From the NCBI GenBank assembly GCA_965217095.1, contig OZ244235.1:4712001-4776000 (forward strand): a stretch of 64,000 nt of DNA, in the 5' to 3' direction. The translations under genes and the position numbers were made by a program. Positions 32,702 through 42,195 of this stretch are shown here, one piece after another (positions within the stretch are counted from its first letter, which is position 1; each line of letters begins with the position of its first letter). The stretch comes from CAYNZV01 sp965217095 (GTDB lineage Bacteria; Latescibacterota; UBA2968; UBA8231). A model generated the notes under the pieces. That model had not been told where the DNA came from and searched no databases. It saw only the letters and a list, made by a program, of their open reading frames with translations.

Positions 32702-33667
32702 ATGAAGGTACTGATTACGGGCGGGGCGGGGTTTGTCGGTTCTCATCTGTCCGAGCGACACCTCAATATGGGTGACGAGGTGTCGATCATCGACAATCTC
32801 TCAACAGGGATGATGAGCAATATCCACCACCTGGAAGCCAATCCACGATTCAGCTGCGTCATCGACGACTTGCTCAACGTGGAGGTTATGCAGGAATTGG
32901 TCGGCGAGTGCGACCTCATCTATCACCTGGCCGCGGCAGTGGGAGTCAACTTTATCATCGACAATCCGCTGTTGTCATTGACCACCAACATCAGAGGCAC
33001 AGAGATCGTTCTCGAGTTGGCCAACGAGCACAAAAAGAAAGTGCTGCTTGCTTCCACCTCGGAGATCTACGGCAAAAAGAACGGGCACGTGCCGTTCCGT
33101 GAAGACAGCGACCGGATTCTCGGACCGACCACTGTCATCCGCTGGCATTACTCTACGTCGAAAGCGGTGGACGAGTTGTTTGCGCAGGCTTACTGGCGCG
33201 AAAAACGACTCCCCTGCGTCATCGTGCGACCCTTCAACATCATCGGTCCCCGTCAGACCGGTGACTACGGCATGGTGGTGCCCCGGTTCGTCAAGCAGGC
33301 CCTTCTGGGTCACCCGATCACGGTGTTCGGTGACGGCGAACAACGCCGATGCTGGACCTTCATCGACGACGCACTGGACGGGTTGGTGGCGCTGGCCAAC
33401 TCGGACAAGGCGGTGGGGGAGATCTTCAATCTGGGATCGAATTTCGAGATCAGCATTAAGGATCTCGCTTACAAGATCCGGGAGTTGACCGGAAGCGACT
33501 CCGAGGTCGAATTCATTCCCTACGAGCAGGCCTGGCCTAAGGGCACCTACGAAGATCTCATATACCGGGCGCCGGATCTGGAGAAGATTCGCACCTGCGT
33601 CGGATACGACCCAAAGGTAGATCTGGATGACGCCCTGTCCCGCATCATCGCCGATTACGAACGCTGA
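32702..33667 (+). CDS. NAD-dependent sugar-nucleotide epimerase/dehydratase
   Basis: Extended short-chain dehydrogenase of 321 residues. The NAD loop is ITGGAGFVGSHLSER near residue 5, the catalytic Ser-Tyr-Lys group is seen in LASTSEIYG and HYSTSKAVDEL, and RPFNIIGPRQTGDYGMV matches the UDP-sugar branch. It could be a UDP-glucuronate decarboxylase or a 4-epimerase; the sequence does not settle this. It is the last gene of the first polysaccharide block. Confidence 0.88.
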   Translation: MKVLITGGAGFVGSHLSERHLNMGDEVSIIDNLSTGMMSNIHHLEANPRFSCVIDDLLNVEVMQELVGECDLIYHLAAAVGVNFIIDNPLLSLTTNIRGTEIVLELANEHKKKVLLASTSEIYGKKNGHVPFREDSDRILGPTTVIRWHYSTSKAVDELFAQAYWREKRLPCVIVRPFNIIGPRQTGDYGMVVPRFVKQALLGHPITVFGDGEQRRCWTFIDDALDGLVALANSDKAVGEIFNLGSNFEISIKDLAYKIRELTGSDSEVEFIPYEQAWPKGTYEDLIYRAPDLEKIRTCVGYDPKVDLDDALSRIIADYER

Positions 33668-33690
33668 TTTCTAGCCGTTCGGTTTCGCCC

Positions 33691-34149
33691 TTACCCCAAT
33701 GCCTTAAGCAGGCGTGGGACCACGAACCACTGCATCCAAGCTCGATTTTCGCCAATCTCCGACCAGCTGTCGACATCGATGGCCAAGGCTGCAATCGCTG
33801 CTGTGGGCAGGTGCAAGGCGCAGCCGCAAAGCCTCAAGAGTAGCGCTTCAAGTCCAGGGTTGTGAGCGATGACCATCAGGGAGCCGACTTCCTCTCCGAT
33901 CTGGCGAACGTCCGAGAGAAGGTCATCCGCGGATGCGAGATACAGATCTTTCTCAAAAGCGGCTGTTTCCCTCGCTCGCAGCGCGGTCGAGCTCAATATG
34001 CGTTCGGGAATGGCGTCATATACCGCCAGTAGACGTGCCATGCGCGGCACGTCCTTGCGACCTCGCCCGTTCAGAGGACGCTGAAAATCGTCGGTGATTT
34101 CAAGTGGGTAGTCCGATTTGGCATGCCGCATGACCAACAAGCTTTTCAT
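33691..34149 (-). CDS. SixA-type phosphohistidine phosphatase
   Basis: A 152-residue histidine phosphatase. The catalytic RHG-type motif is MRHAKSDYPLE at residues 7-17, with LSSTALRARETA and MVIAHNPGLEALLL carrying the second catalytic His. Proteins of this size dephosphorylate His on phosphorelay or PTS proteins, although specificity here is unknown. It lies alone on the minus strand between two plus-strand blocks. Confidence 0.9.
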   Translation of the reverse strand: MKSLLVMRHAKSDYPLEITDDFQRPLNGRGRKDVPRMARLLAVYDAIPERILSSTALRARETAAFEKDLYLASADDLLSDVRQIGEEVGSLMVIAHNPGLEALLLRLCGCALHLPTAAIAALAIDVDSWSEIGENRAWMQWFVVPRLLKALG

Positions 34150-34199
34150 TCACACTGACTCCATTTCGTGTGGTTTACCGGCCCTCCTGGGGGTTTAGG

Positions 34200-34228
34200 T
34201 TGCGTGGCCCCAAGCCGGGTGGTATTTT
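34200..34228 (+). promoter_or_regulatory. Putative promoter of the YjbQ-like/phosphomannomutase block
   Basis: TTGCGT at 34200-34205, 17 nt, then TATTTT at 34223-34228, about 65 nt before the start at 34295. The match is moderate, but the interval has no other candidate and lies between divergent genes. Confidence 0.45.
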
Positions 34229-34294
34229 ATCACAACCTCTCCTCCCAGAAAAAGTAACGCGGTCTCACAGATTTCGCCTATCGGAGACAATCGC

Positions 34295-35365
34295 ATGGCA
34301 GCCCGGCCTCTAGAAGTTACGTTGGCAATCACGCCACGGTCGAGATTCGAAATCATCGACGTCTCCAAAAAGATCGAGCAGGAACTCGGCAAAGATCTGG
34401 GTGGATTTCGTAAGGCGCAGTACTGCTCGTTGCATACCACGGCTGGGTATCTCGAGCAAGGTGTGTGCGCGCGGCTGGGGCACAGTTCTCGACAGCTGGA
34501 CCCGTTTTTTAGACTTATTCAGCGGATTTTTCCTCCGGACGCGGGGTATTCCCACGATCGCATCCAGCTCCGGGAGGAACTCACCGAACTGGAACGAGCC
34601 GTCGAACCTCCAAACGCCGACTCGCATCTGGCGTTCATCAGCGCCGGCTTGAAGAACTGCGTGACCTACATCCACAAACGTCTTCAGCCGGTTTATTTCA
34701 TCGAGCTCGACGGCATCTACAAAGAACGACGGCGCGAACGCAAGACCGCTATATTGGCCTACAATGGGGCCGAGATCGTTCACCGCGAGCGCTTTCCCAT
34801 TCCGGTTTCGTCCAACCGGGCTATCGAATCGCTCAACCTGTCCGATCCCCGGTTCGGCTTGTTCGAGCAACTGGCCGAATGGGTCAAGGAACACGGCGTC
34901 GAGAAGGGTCGGTTCGATGTACGACTGGCGCCCGAAGAACGCCACGTCGGTTTGACGGTGAACGAGTATGAAACCTTGCTCATGCGCAACGACCTTCCAG
35001 AGGTGCTGCGCGATCCGTTGAAGTATATGGTCGATCGCGGTCGCAAGCTGCTGCGTCATCCCGGCGCCATACCTGGAAAAACCAGGGACTACGCTGCCTA
35101 CGACTTGATTCACCTCTACAATGAGCTCCTGGATACAGTACCGGTCGGTCGTTGGCTAGTGGACCGGATCGTCTCCGTGCTCTCATCCCCGGCTTCGCGG
35201 TTCCTCAGATTGAAGCGGCACATCAGCTTGCCCATCTCCAACAGTCCCGAAACCGGGCCCCAGGAGATCGTTCTTGGCCGCTACCAGAGTCCGATTTTAA
35301 TCCAACACCACCCCGCCACCGACGGTACCCGCTGCCTCGACATAACACTGCGCCGCTTCACCTAG
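34295..35365 (+). CDS. YjbQ/UPF0047-fold protein with large C-terminal extension
   Basis: A 356-residue protein. The first about 170 residues follow the YjbQ/UPF0047 fold: SRFEIIDVSKKIEQEL, the conserved CSLHTTAGY, YSHDRIQ, NADSHLAFISAGL and IELDGIYKERRRERK. Typical members are about 140 residues and include secondary thiamine-phosphate synthase activity. The remaining about 190 residues (two charged segments and a final LPISNSPETGPQEIVLG block) are not a family I know. The TAG stop is supplied by the terminal repeat of an inserted MITE-like element, so the native C-terminus may have been different. It starts with GGAGACAATCGC before ATG 34295. Confidence 0.65.
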   Translation: MAARPLEVTLAITPRSRFEIIDVSKKIEQELGKDLGGFRKAQYCSLHTTAGYLEQGVCARLGHSSRQLDPFFRLIQRIFPPDAGYSHDRIQLREELTELERAVEPPNADSHLAFISAGLKNCVTYIHKRLQPVYFIELDGIYKERRRERKTAILAYNGAEIVHRERFPIPVSSNRAIESLNLSDPRFGLFEQLAEWVKEHGVEKGRFDVRLAPEERHVGLTVNEYETLLMRNDLPEVLRDPLKYMVDRGRKLLRHPGAIPGKTRDYAAYDLIHLYNELLDTVPVGRWLVDRIVSVLSSPASRFLRLKRHISLPISNSPETGPQEIVLGRYQSPILIQHHPATDGTRCLDITLRRFT

Positions 35366-35528
35366 TGCGCTGTCGCAGAAATCTGCCAACATACAGCCGC
35401 CGATACCTCGCGATTCGCCGCGTTGACTTCGTTCGCCGTACTCCACCAGTACGGCTCGCTCAGCCGCCTTGCGAACCGCGCGCATCGACGGCCGAATGTT
35501 GTCAACCTATCTCTGCGACAGCGCACTA
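35363..35528. repeat. MITE-like element with 17-bp perfect terminal inverted repeats
   Basis: TAGTGCGCTGTCGCAGA at 35363-35379 and its exact reverse complement at 35512-35528 enclose 132 bp without an ORF of its own that I trust. The outer TA on both sides would fit a TA target as made by IS630/Tc1-type transposases. The left end provides the stop codon of the YjbQ-like gene, and the right end stops 5 bp before the phosphomannomutase start. No autonomous partner element is in the window. Confidence 0.6.
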
Positions 35529-35533
35529 ACCCG

Positions 35534-36871
35534 TTGCGCGTAGATCCATCGATATTTAAAGCGTACGACATTCGCGGCACCTATCCCGATCAGTTGGACG
35601 TGGGGTTGGCGTATGCCCTGGGGCGGGCGTTTGCAACCTACCTGAGCCCGGAGCGCGTCATCGTCGGTCGCGACATGCGGTTGTCCGGTCCCCAGTTACA
35701 CGCCCAGCTGCTTTTGGGTTTGCGCAAGCAAGGGGTAGACGTGCTCGATCTGGGCGAGGTAAGCACGGATCAGTACTACTTCGCGTGCGCCACCCACGAC
35801 CTGCCCGGGCTCATGATTACCGCTTCACACAATCCCCCCCACTACAACGGTTTCAAAATGGTCCGGCGCATGCCGTATCTCCTCAGCGGCGACGATGGCA
35901 TCGGAGACCTGCGACGCATCATCGAAACGGAGTCCTACCCTCCGGCGTCGAAAACCGGCACCGTTGAATCGGCGGACGTCAGCGCAGGATTCGTCCAAAG
36001 GGTCCTGAAGCTGATCGATCCGAAGTCCCTGACCCCGCTCCGTGTCGTGGCCGATACCGGCAACGGCATGGTGGGACCGATCCTTGAACAGGTCTACCGG
36101 CATCTTCCCATCAAACTGGCGGGCATGAACCTGGAGCCGAACGGCAATCCCCACCACGGATTGGACCCGATGCAGGAGGAGAACCGGATCGAGCTGCAAC
36201 GCTGTGTCGTACGCGAAGGGGCAGATCTGGGTTTCGCCTTCGACGGCGACGGCGACCGGTTCTTCGTGATCGACGACCGGGGGCGGTTCGTCCCGGGCGA
36301 CTTCGTCACCGCGCTTCTCGCGTGTCACATGTTGGGGAAACATCCAGGATCGAAGATCGTTTATGACGTGCGTTGTTCATGGGCGGTTCGAGACACCGTC
36401 GAAGCGGCGGGCGGCACGGCGCTGATGGAGCGAGTCGGCCACGCTTTTCTGAAACCGAGGATGGCCAGTGAGGGAGCGGTCTTCGCCGGAGAGCTGAGCG
36501 GCCACTATTACTTCCGCGAGTTCTTCGGCGCTGATTCGGGCGTGGTGCCGTCTCTGTTCCTGTTGGAGATGCTCGCTCTCAAAGGCCAACCACTGTCGTC
36601 CCTGCTGGCGCCGCTGGAGCAGTCGTATTTCATCACCGGAGAGATCAATTCGACGGTGGAGGATCCCGCCGAGAAGATCGAATCTATTGCACGCACCTAT
36701 CGTGATGGAATGGTTGAGCGTCTGGATGGCATATCTGTCAGCTACGAGGACTGGCATTTCAACCTGCGGCCCTCGAACACCGAACCGCTGCTGCGACTGA
36801 ATCTCGAAGCCCTGAATCCGTCGACCATGGCGACGAGGCGGGACGAGCTTCTCGCCCATATCCAGTCCTGA
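35534..36871 (+). CDS. Phosphomannomutase/phosphoglucomutase
   Basis: Alpha-D-phosphohexomutase of about 445 residues from TTG 35534 that interconverts hexose 1- and 6-phosphates to feed nucleotide sugar synthesis. It has FKAYDIRGTYPDQL at the start, the phosphoserine loop TASHNPPHYNGFKMV, the metal loop FDGDGDRFFVID, sugar-binding GELSGHYYF and the phosphate site RPSNTEPLLRL. Starts further upstream lie inside the MITE-like repeat and would add unrelated residues, so 35534 is chosen. The ribosome site is poor, perhaps because the repeat inserted there. Confidence 0.9.
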   Translation: MRVDPSIFKAYDIRGTYPDQLDVGLAYALGRAFATYLSPERVIVGRDMRLSGPQLHAQLLLGLRKQGVDVLDLGEVSTDQYYFACATHDLPGLMITASHNPPHYNGFKMVRRMPYLLSGDDGIGDLRRIIETESYPPASKTGTVESADVSAGFVQRVLKLIDPKSLTPLRVVADTGNGMVGPILEQVYRHLPIKLAGMNLEPNGNPHHGLDPMQEENRIELQRCVVREGADLGFAFDGDGDRFFVIDDRGRFVPGDFVTALLACHMLGKHPGSKIVYDVRCSWAVRDTVEAAGGTALMERVGHAFLKPRMASEGAVFAGELSGHYYFREFFGADSGVVPSLFLLEMLALKGQPLSSLLAPLEQSYFITGEINSTVEDPAEKIESIARTYRDGMVERLDGISVSYEDWHFNLRPSNTEPLLRLNLEALNPSTMATRRDELLAHIQS

Positions 36872-36941
36872 CCCTGCCACCTGTTCGCGGCCGGTCGAAT
36901 GCGGACGCGGATGAGCCCTCAAACATCAGCTCATACCCGAA

Positions 36942-38168
36942 ATGAACTTCGCACGCGGTTTTTCCCTAACGGCTGTATCCACCGCTCTGGTGTTCGTCCT
37001 TGGCTTCGCCAACCAGGTGCTGTTGGCCGACTACCTTGACAGGGAGGCGTACGGACGTTTGGCGCTGTGGCTCAATACGGTCGTCATAGGCGGGATGGTC
37101 TTCGGCGAATGGCTGAGTCGCGGCGCCACCTATGTCGTCGGCAAGACGAATTCCAGGCACGAGCCGCTGCACAATTCAGTGCTCTACGGCACCTTGTTGG
37201 GGCTCGCGTTGCTGCCGCTGATGTTCCTTCAACCGTGGTTCGACCGTGGTTTGGCGCTGCTGCTGGCTGGTCTTGTGGTGTTGAGCGTGCTGCAGAAGGC
37301 GGGGCAGGCCATAGCGCTGGGTGAAGATCGGCTCAAGCTATACTCCACGGTTCCCCTGGCGTTTGGCGCAGCCTATCTGGCCGGCAATGTTGTCGTATAC
37401 CTCTTGGAGTTGGGTCTCCACGAGGTTCTCTACTCCTGGTTTACGGCTACCCTGGTGGCAGCGGCGCTGGCGATCGTTTGCTTGTGGCCCGGATCACACG
37501 GATGGCGGTGGGATGCCGGCAGCTTCCGGCGGACCTTCGCGGTGGGGTTGCGAGGGGCTTCCTCCGTAACCTTGATTTTTTTGATGTTTCGCAGCGATCT
37601 GTATCTCGTCGAATGGTTCATGGGGGAGGCGGCCCTCGGGGTCTACAAGGTCTCCACCAATTTCGCTGAGATGATGCAGCGGTTGCCCAACGTGGCCGGC
37701 CTGGTGCTGCTGCCGAAGGTAATTCGTGGCGAGGACGAGAACACGCAGATAACCCTTCAAGTGGCGCGGGGCACGCTTCTCTTCTCCCTTTGCGCCGGTG
37801 CCGGTCTGCTGTTTTTTGGCGATCTGCTTATCGCCTATACCTTTCCCAAATACGAGGACGCGTTTCTGCCGTTGATGTGGATGCTTCCTGGTCTTCTCCT
37901 GGCGGGTTTCGGTTCGGTGCTCAACACCAAGCTCGCCGGCCGTGGATACCCACCGGTTACGATCGCTGTTCCCGCGGTGGCACTGATCTTGAACGTCCTT
38001 CTAAACATCGTGCTGATACCGCGCTTGGGGTTGGCGGGAGCGGCTATATCCACCTCGATCGCGTACGGGGTTTGGTCACTGTCGATGACCTTCTTCTTTC
38101 TGCGCTATTCCGGACTCGGGCTCGGCGCCTTCTTGCGTCCCGCCCAGGCCAACGGTACTATTGAGTAG
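36942..38168 (+). CDS. Oligosaccharide flippase (Wzx-like, MOP superfamily)
   Basis: A membrane protein of 408 residues with about twelve hydrophobic segments. The opening FARGFSLTAVSTALVFVLGFANQVLLADYLDREAYGRLALW type of block, the mid-protein SDLYLVEWFMGEAALGVYKVS and the final paired helices are characteristic of polysaccharide flippases. It would turn the lipid-linked repeat unit to the periplasmic face. It lies just before the O-antigen ligase/polymerase gene, the usual Wzx/Wzy pairing. Confidence 0.86.
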   Translation: MNFARGFSLTAVSTALVFVLGFANQVLLADYLDREAYGRLALWLNTVVIGGMVFGEWLSRGATYVVGKTNSRHEPLHNSVLYGTLLGLALLPLMFLQPWFDRGLALLLAGLVVLSVLQKAGQAIALGEDRLKLYSTVPLAFGAAYLAGNVVVYLLELGLHEVLYSWFTATLVAAALAIVCLWPGSHGWRWDAGSFRRTFAVGLRGASSVTLIFLMFRSDLYLVEWFMGEAALGVYKVSTNFAEMMQRLPNVAGLVLLPKVIRGEDENTQITLQVARGTLLFSLCAGAGLLFFGDLLIAYTFPKYEDAFLPLMWMLPGLLLAGFGSVLNTKLAGRGYPPVTIAVPAVALILNVLLNIVLIPRLGLAGAAISTSIAYGVWSLSMTFFFLRYSGLGLGAFLRPAQANGTIE

Positions 38169-38265
38169 CCACTCGAGTTTAATCGTTAAACAACCTTCCG
38201 ACACGACTTGAAACCCCCCGCTACGAATTCCGCATGGCTCCTGCGGTTAGCACCCACGACGGCTC

Positions 38266-39702
38266 ATGACCGAAGCTAACCTTCGCCTCGGGCCAATCTG
38301 GCTGGACCGGAAATGGCTCGTCGGATTCTTGTGTCTACAGGCCGCTTTAATCGTGGCTATTTTACTGCTTCCCACCCAACTGCTACAGGTCATTGGTATG
38401 AGTGTGGGCGGCGGGATCCTGCTTAGTCTGTTGGTTGTGCATCCGTGGATCATCGTACCCGCCATCGTCGCTACGACCGCACTCGACATCAGTGGCAAGA
38501 TCATTGAAGCGACGGCGTTGGGAATCCCGCTAACCGGATTCCATCTTGCCCTGGGGTTGATGATCGTCGGCTTGGGGGTCAACGGTTTCCTGCGTCGTCG
38601 CACCCAGTTTCCTCCGTTCGAATTGGCGGCGCCACTGTTTCTGTTGTTGGGGGTGATGGCGATATCGTTGACCTATTCTCCCAATCAACCGGAAGCCACC
38701 ATCGGATTCATGCGGACCTTGGTTCTGACGTTGTTTCTCTATTTGACCATCGTCATGCTAGAGACCAGAACCGCGATCAACGCCGTAGTTATCTCCATGG
38801 CGGTGGCGCTCATTGCCGGTTCGGTACTGGGCGTGGTGCAGATCGTCACCGAACGTTTCTTCCTTCCCGCCAGCTTCGTTATCGCCGTCGGTGCGAACGC
38901 GCCACGAGCCACGGGTACCTTTCACAACCCCAATACCTTCGGCACTTTTCTCATGGTCGGAGTGGTGTTTCTCTTCGGCCTCCTGGTCAACTACCGCACC
39001 GGTTGGTGGAAGACGTTGCTGGCGCTGGTTTCCCTGTCGTTCGGAGTCACCGGATTGATCGTCACCTTCAGCCGCGCCAACTGGGTGGCCGCCTTGGTGG
39101 GAATCGTCGTGGCGCTGGCGTTGGCCAGGAAATTGCGCTATCTCTTCGCCGTTGCGGCGATCGGCGTCCTGGCGATTCTGGCAACGAAGGAGTTCGTGCC
39201 GTTCGCCGAGCACATCTTCTTACGCTTTGTATCCATTTTCACCATCTTCGAGCAGTTTGGCTCGATGGGGCGCGAATCGAGCTCGGCGCGCATCTATTTC
39301 GTATTCGCCGCGTTCAAGATGTTCCTGGACCATCCGCTCCTCGGTGCCGGCTGGCGCGCCTTCCCGATTATATTCGACGACTACAAATCTCCCGATTTTC
39401 CGTTTTGGGTACCCACGAAAGAGTCCCACACCCTTTTTGCCAACATCATGGCGGAGTTGGGTCTGATTGGTCTGATTGCAGCAGGCTGGATCGTCTGGCG
39501 CACCCTCAGCCACGGTTTCGCCGCCCTAAAGCGCATGCGCGACCCGTATCTACGGGCGCTGGTAGCGGCCTTGCTGTCCGTTTTTCTGGCTTTTCAGGTT
39601 AGCCTCTCGCTCACCGCTGACTTCAGCAACAACTTTCTGTGGATGTTCACGGGGATGCTCTTCGCCGTAACCCGTCTCGACGATCGCACCGATCCGGCGT
39701 GA
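38266..39702 (+). CDS. O-antigen ligase/polymerase family membrane protein
   Basis: A 478-residue polytopic protein with about eleven hydrophobic segments and one large periplasmic loop. The region ATGTFHNPNTFGTFLMVG and the loop MFLDHPLLGAGWRAF followed by KESHTLFANIMAELGLIG match the Wzy_C (O-antigen ligase/polymerase) domain. It would polymerise repeat units or ligate the chain to its acceptor. Which of the two cannot be told from sequence. Its stop overlaps the next gene's GTG start. Confidence 0.88.
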   Translation: MTEANLRLGPIWLDRKWLVGFLCLQAALIVAILLLPTQLLQVIGMSVGGGILLSLLVVHPWIIVPAIVATTALDISGKIIEATALGIPLTGFHLALGLMIVGLGVNGFLRRRTQFPPFELAAPLFLLLGVMAISLTYSPNQPEATIGFMRTLVLTLFLYLTIVMLETRTAINAVVISMAVALIAGSVLGVVQIVTERFFLPASFVIAVGANAPRATGTFHNPNTFGTFLMVGVVFLFGLLVNYRTGWWKTLLALVSLSFGVTGLIVTFSRANWVAALVGIVVALALARKLRYLFAVAAIGVLAILATKEFVPFAEHIFLRFVSIFTIFEQFGSMGRESSSARIYFVFAAFKMFLDHPLLGAGWRAFPIIFDDYKSPDFPFWVPTKESHTLFANIMAELGLIGLIAAGWIVWRTLSHGFAALKRMRDPYLRALVAALLSVFLAFQVSLSLTADFSNNFLWMFTGMLFAVTRLDDRTDPA

Positions 39703-40853
39703 AGCTGTTAGTCGCCTCGCACCTCTACCCCAGTCTCCTTTCCTATACTGGCGGCAGTTTCGTCCAGAACCAGGTTCGTTTTCTAAAAGAGTACTGCGAC
39801 ATCCAGGTCGTTGTTCCGACACCCTGGTTTCCCTTGCCTTTTTTTCCCCGGTGGAGCGCACACAGAAAGCTGACCCGACGCGACCAGGTGGACGGCATCG
39901 AAGTGCTGCGACCGCGGTACGTCACCTTGCCGAGGCGGATACTGTTCTCCCACGTTTGGCGGTCCTACCTCGCCGCCCTGGAAAGGTCGGCTGAGACCAA
40001 TACCGATCTGGTGCACGCACACTGCGCCTACCCCGACGGTTTCGCCGCCATCGAATACGGGCGCCGACACCAGGTTCCCGTGGTGATCACGGTGCACGGC
40101 CATGACATCAAGGTGTTGCCCGAGGCTAACGCGCGATGGCGACAGCTGATCACCCAGGCGTTGGACAATGCTGCGGCGGTGGTCGCCGTAAGCGAGGATC
40201 TGGCATCGAGAGTACGGAGCCTGGGAGTTTCAGCTAGTAAGATTCACACCATTCCCAACGGTGTGGACTGCGACCTGTTTGAGCCCGACCCGGCGCGCGC
40301 CCCGGGAGCGGAGGGCTGGCATCTCCTTTACGTGGGCCGGTTCGATCCCGCTAAGGGGATCGGCATACTTCTCGAGGCGTTTGCGCGGGTGTTACGAAAG
40401 ATGCCCGAATGCCGCTTGACGCTCGTCGGCGGCAACGAGGCCACCGGATCGGAGGACCGCTTCAAGGGTCAGATGGAGGCGCTCCAACTCGATCACCGCG
40501 TCAGCTGGAAGCGAGAGGTCAAATGGGATCAGATTCCCGTCTACATGCGGCGTGCCGACCTCTTCGTGCTACCCAGCTTTTCCGAAGGGTTGCCGTTGTC
40601 GCTCATCGAATCGATGGCGTGCGGGCTGCCCATCGTCGCAAGCCGATGCGGCGGGCCCGAGGAAGCGGTGGACGACTCGGTGGGTCGGTTGGTGGCGGTG
40701 GGAGATGTCGAAGGACTGGAGTCGGCGATTCTACATGTTGTCCGCAACTACGATGAGTTCGACCGGGCGGCGATCCGAGCCCGGGCACAGCGATTCTATG
40801 ATTACCGCAACATCGCTGCTCGCATCAACGATCTGTACAAAGCGGTTGTGTGA
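39699..40853 (+). CDS. Family 4 glycosyltransferase
   Basis: GT-B enzyme of 384 residues from the GTG at 39699, which overlaps the preceding stop (GTGA). It has KLLVASHLYPSLLSYTGGSF, an N-terminal HAHCAYPDGFAA and VITVHGHDIKVL, then a donor domain with YVGRFDPAKGIGILLEAF and the GT4 EX7E region PSFSEGLPLSLIESMACGLP. It is a single-sugar transferase of the locus; specificity is unknown. A convergent GT4 gene ends 6 nt after it. Confidence 0.9.
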   Translation: MKLLVASHLYPSLLSYTGGSFVQNQVRFLKEYCDIQVVVPTPWFPLPFFPRWSAHRKLTRRDQVDGIEVLRPRYVTLPRRILFSHVWRSYLAALERSAETNTDLVHAHCAYPDGFAAIEYGRRHQVPVVITVHGHDIKVLPEANARWRQLITQALDNAAAVVAVSEDLASRVRSLGVSASKIHTIPNGVDCDLFEPDPARAPGAEGWHLLYVGRFDPAKGIGILLEAFARVLRKMPECRLTLVGGNEATGSEDRFKGQMEALQLDHRVSWKREVKWDQIPVYMRRADLFVLPSFSEGLPLSLIESMACGLPIVASRCGGPEEAVDDSVGRLVAVGDVEGLESAILHVVRNYDEFDRAAIRARAQRFYDYRNIAARINDLYKAVV

Positions 40854-40859
40854 AACAGA

Positions 40860-42005
40860 TCAGCTGCTGCCAGGCGTCAGCAGCGACCTGTAGAAGTCCA
40901 CAAGCGCAGGGCCCTGGCAATCCCAATTGTATTTGGAAAGGACCATGTGCCTGCCTCTTGACCCCATCCGTTTTCGTGTGCCCGGATCACCGAGCAGTCG
41001 CCTGACGGCTTCGAGAGCCGCTGTGGGGGACAATGGGTCGACGGCAATCCCACATTCAGCATCATCGAGAATCTGCTGCCAAAGCGGGAAGTTCGATACC
41101 ACGACCGCTTTGCCCATCATCATATACTCGAACATCTTCGTCGGCAGCGAACGCAGATAGTTCGGGTCGGGATGCAACAGGGCCAACCCTATGTCGGCGG
41201 CAAGGATGCGACGGTGCACCTCGGCGTGCGACACCGGGCCGGTAAAACGTACATTCTCTTCGATGCCATATCGTTGTATTAGGTCACGTGCCTGCCGCTC
41301 TTCCTGTGGTGAACCGACAGGTCCCACCAGGTCGAGAGATATATTCGGGTGCTCCGGCTTCAGATCGCGCACAAGGGCGAGCATCTCGAACAAGCCTCTC
41401 AAGGCGGTTAGGCTGCCAGTATAGACCAACGCCGGACCTTCGCCGTGTTCGGCGACGCCTGGGTGGTGATAGTCGGCGTAGGCCAACAGCGGGTAATTCA
41501 GTACGACCAGCGACCTCGTTGCGCCGTAGTATCGCGCGTAGGCGTGATCCGCCAAGGTGACGGCGTCGAAGAATCGCAGGGCAATCAACTCGATGGCGCG
41601 ATAAAACCATGCCATGAAGGATCTAAGGGGAAGCGGGATCCACTTCTTGCTGCGAATCGATTCGGGCACGTCTTCATGCACATCATACACCAGAATCGAA
41701 CCGGTGATCATCTTGAGAATCATACAAACCGGGATAAGCTCCGGATCGTGAAAGGCATACACATCGGCCTTTCGTCTCAACGCCAGGCGCAGGACCCGGG
41801 TGGTGGCCACCATGCGCCATACCCTGTTTTTGGGAACGGGGAGCGGTATTACCTCGATATCGCCGGCGTCGCCCGGGGTTTGGTCTTGGAGCGCGACCAC
41901 GCTAACTCGAAATCCTGCCTTGGCCAGAGTGCGTGCCTCCGCCTGGAACATGCGAACGTCGAAGGTGAAATGCACGGAGCTGAGTATGCAAATGTGCTCA
42001 GGCAT
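40860..42005 (-). CDS. Family 4 glycosyltransferase
   Basis: GT-B enzyme of 381 residues on the opposite strand to its neighbours. It begins ICILSSVHFTFDVRMFQAEA, has VYDVHEDVPESIRSKKWIP and YTGSLTALRGLFEML, and ends with a donor site LPTKMFEYMMMGKAVVVSNFP. This layout is common among GT4 enzymes of capsule loci. It is transcribed away from the carbamoyltransferase gene, with 190 nt between the two starts. Confidence 0.88.
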   Translation of the reverse strand: MPEHICILSSVHFTFDVRMFQAEARTLAKAGFRVSVVALQDQTPGDAGDIEVIPLPVPKNRVWRMVATTRVLRLALRRKADVYAFHDPELIPVCMILKMITGSILVYDVHEDVPESIRSKKWIPLPLRSFMAWFYRAIELIALRFFDAVTLADHAYARYYGATRSLVVLNYPLLAYADYHHPGVAEHGEGPALVYTGSLTALRGLFEMLALVRDLKPEHPNISLDLVGPVGSPQEERQARDLIQRYGIEENVRFTGPVSHAEVHRRILAADIGLALLHPDPNYLRSLPTKMFEYMMMGKAVVVSNFPLWQQILDDAECGIAVDPLSPTAALEAVRRLLGDPGTRKRMGSRGRHMVLSKYNWDCQGPALVDFYRSLLTPGSS

Positions 42006-42102
42006 CGATCTCGTATGCAGAAACGCTAAGAAAAATCCGTGGTTACCGGCGGGGGATTTAGAGCGGTCGAGAAACGTCGCAATCCAATAGCGGGAGGCGT
42101 TC

Positions 42103-42131
42103 TTGACATCCGCAGACCCCTCCGTTATTGT
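42103..42131 (+). promoter_or_regulatory. Sigma70-type promoter of the carbamoyltransferase operon
   Basis: A perfect TTGACA (42103-42108) and TATTGT (42126-42131) with a 17-nt spacer. The expected transcript start near 42138 leaves a leader of about 58 nt before the GTG at 42196. It drives three genes in tight succession to 46509. Confidence 0.68.
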
Positions 42132-42195
42132 GTCATTTTAGGCCCGATTCAATATAAGCTATGGGCGGCCTACTTGCCCGTAGCGAGAAAGCCAA

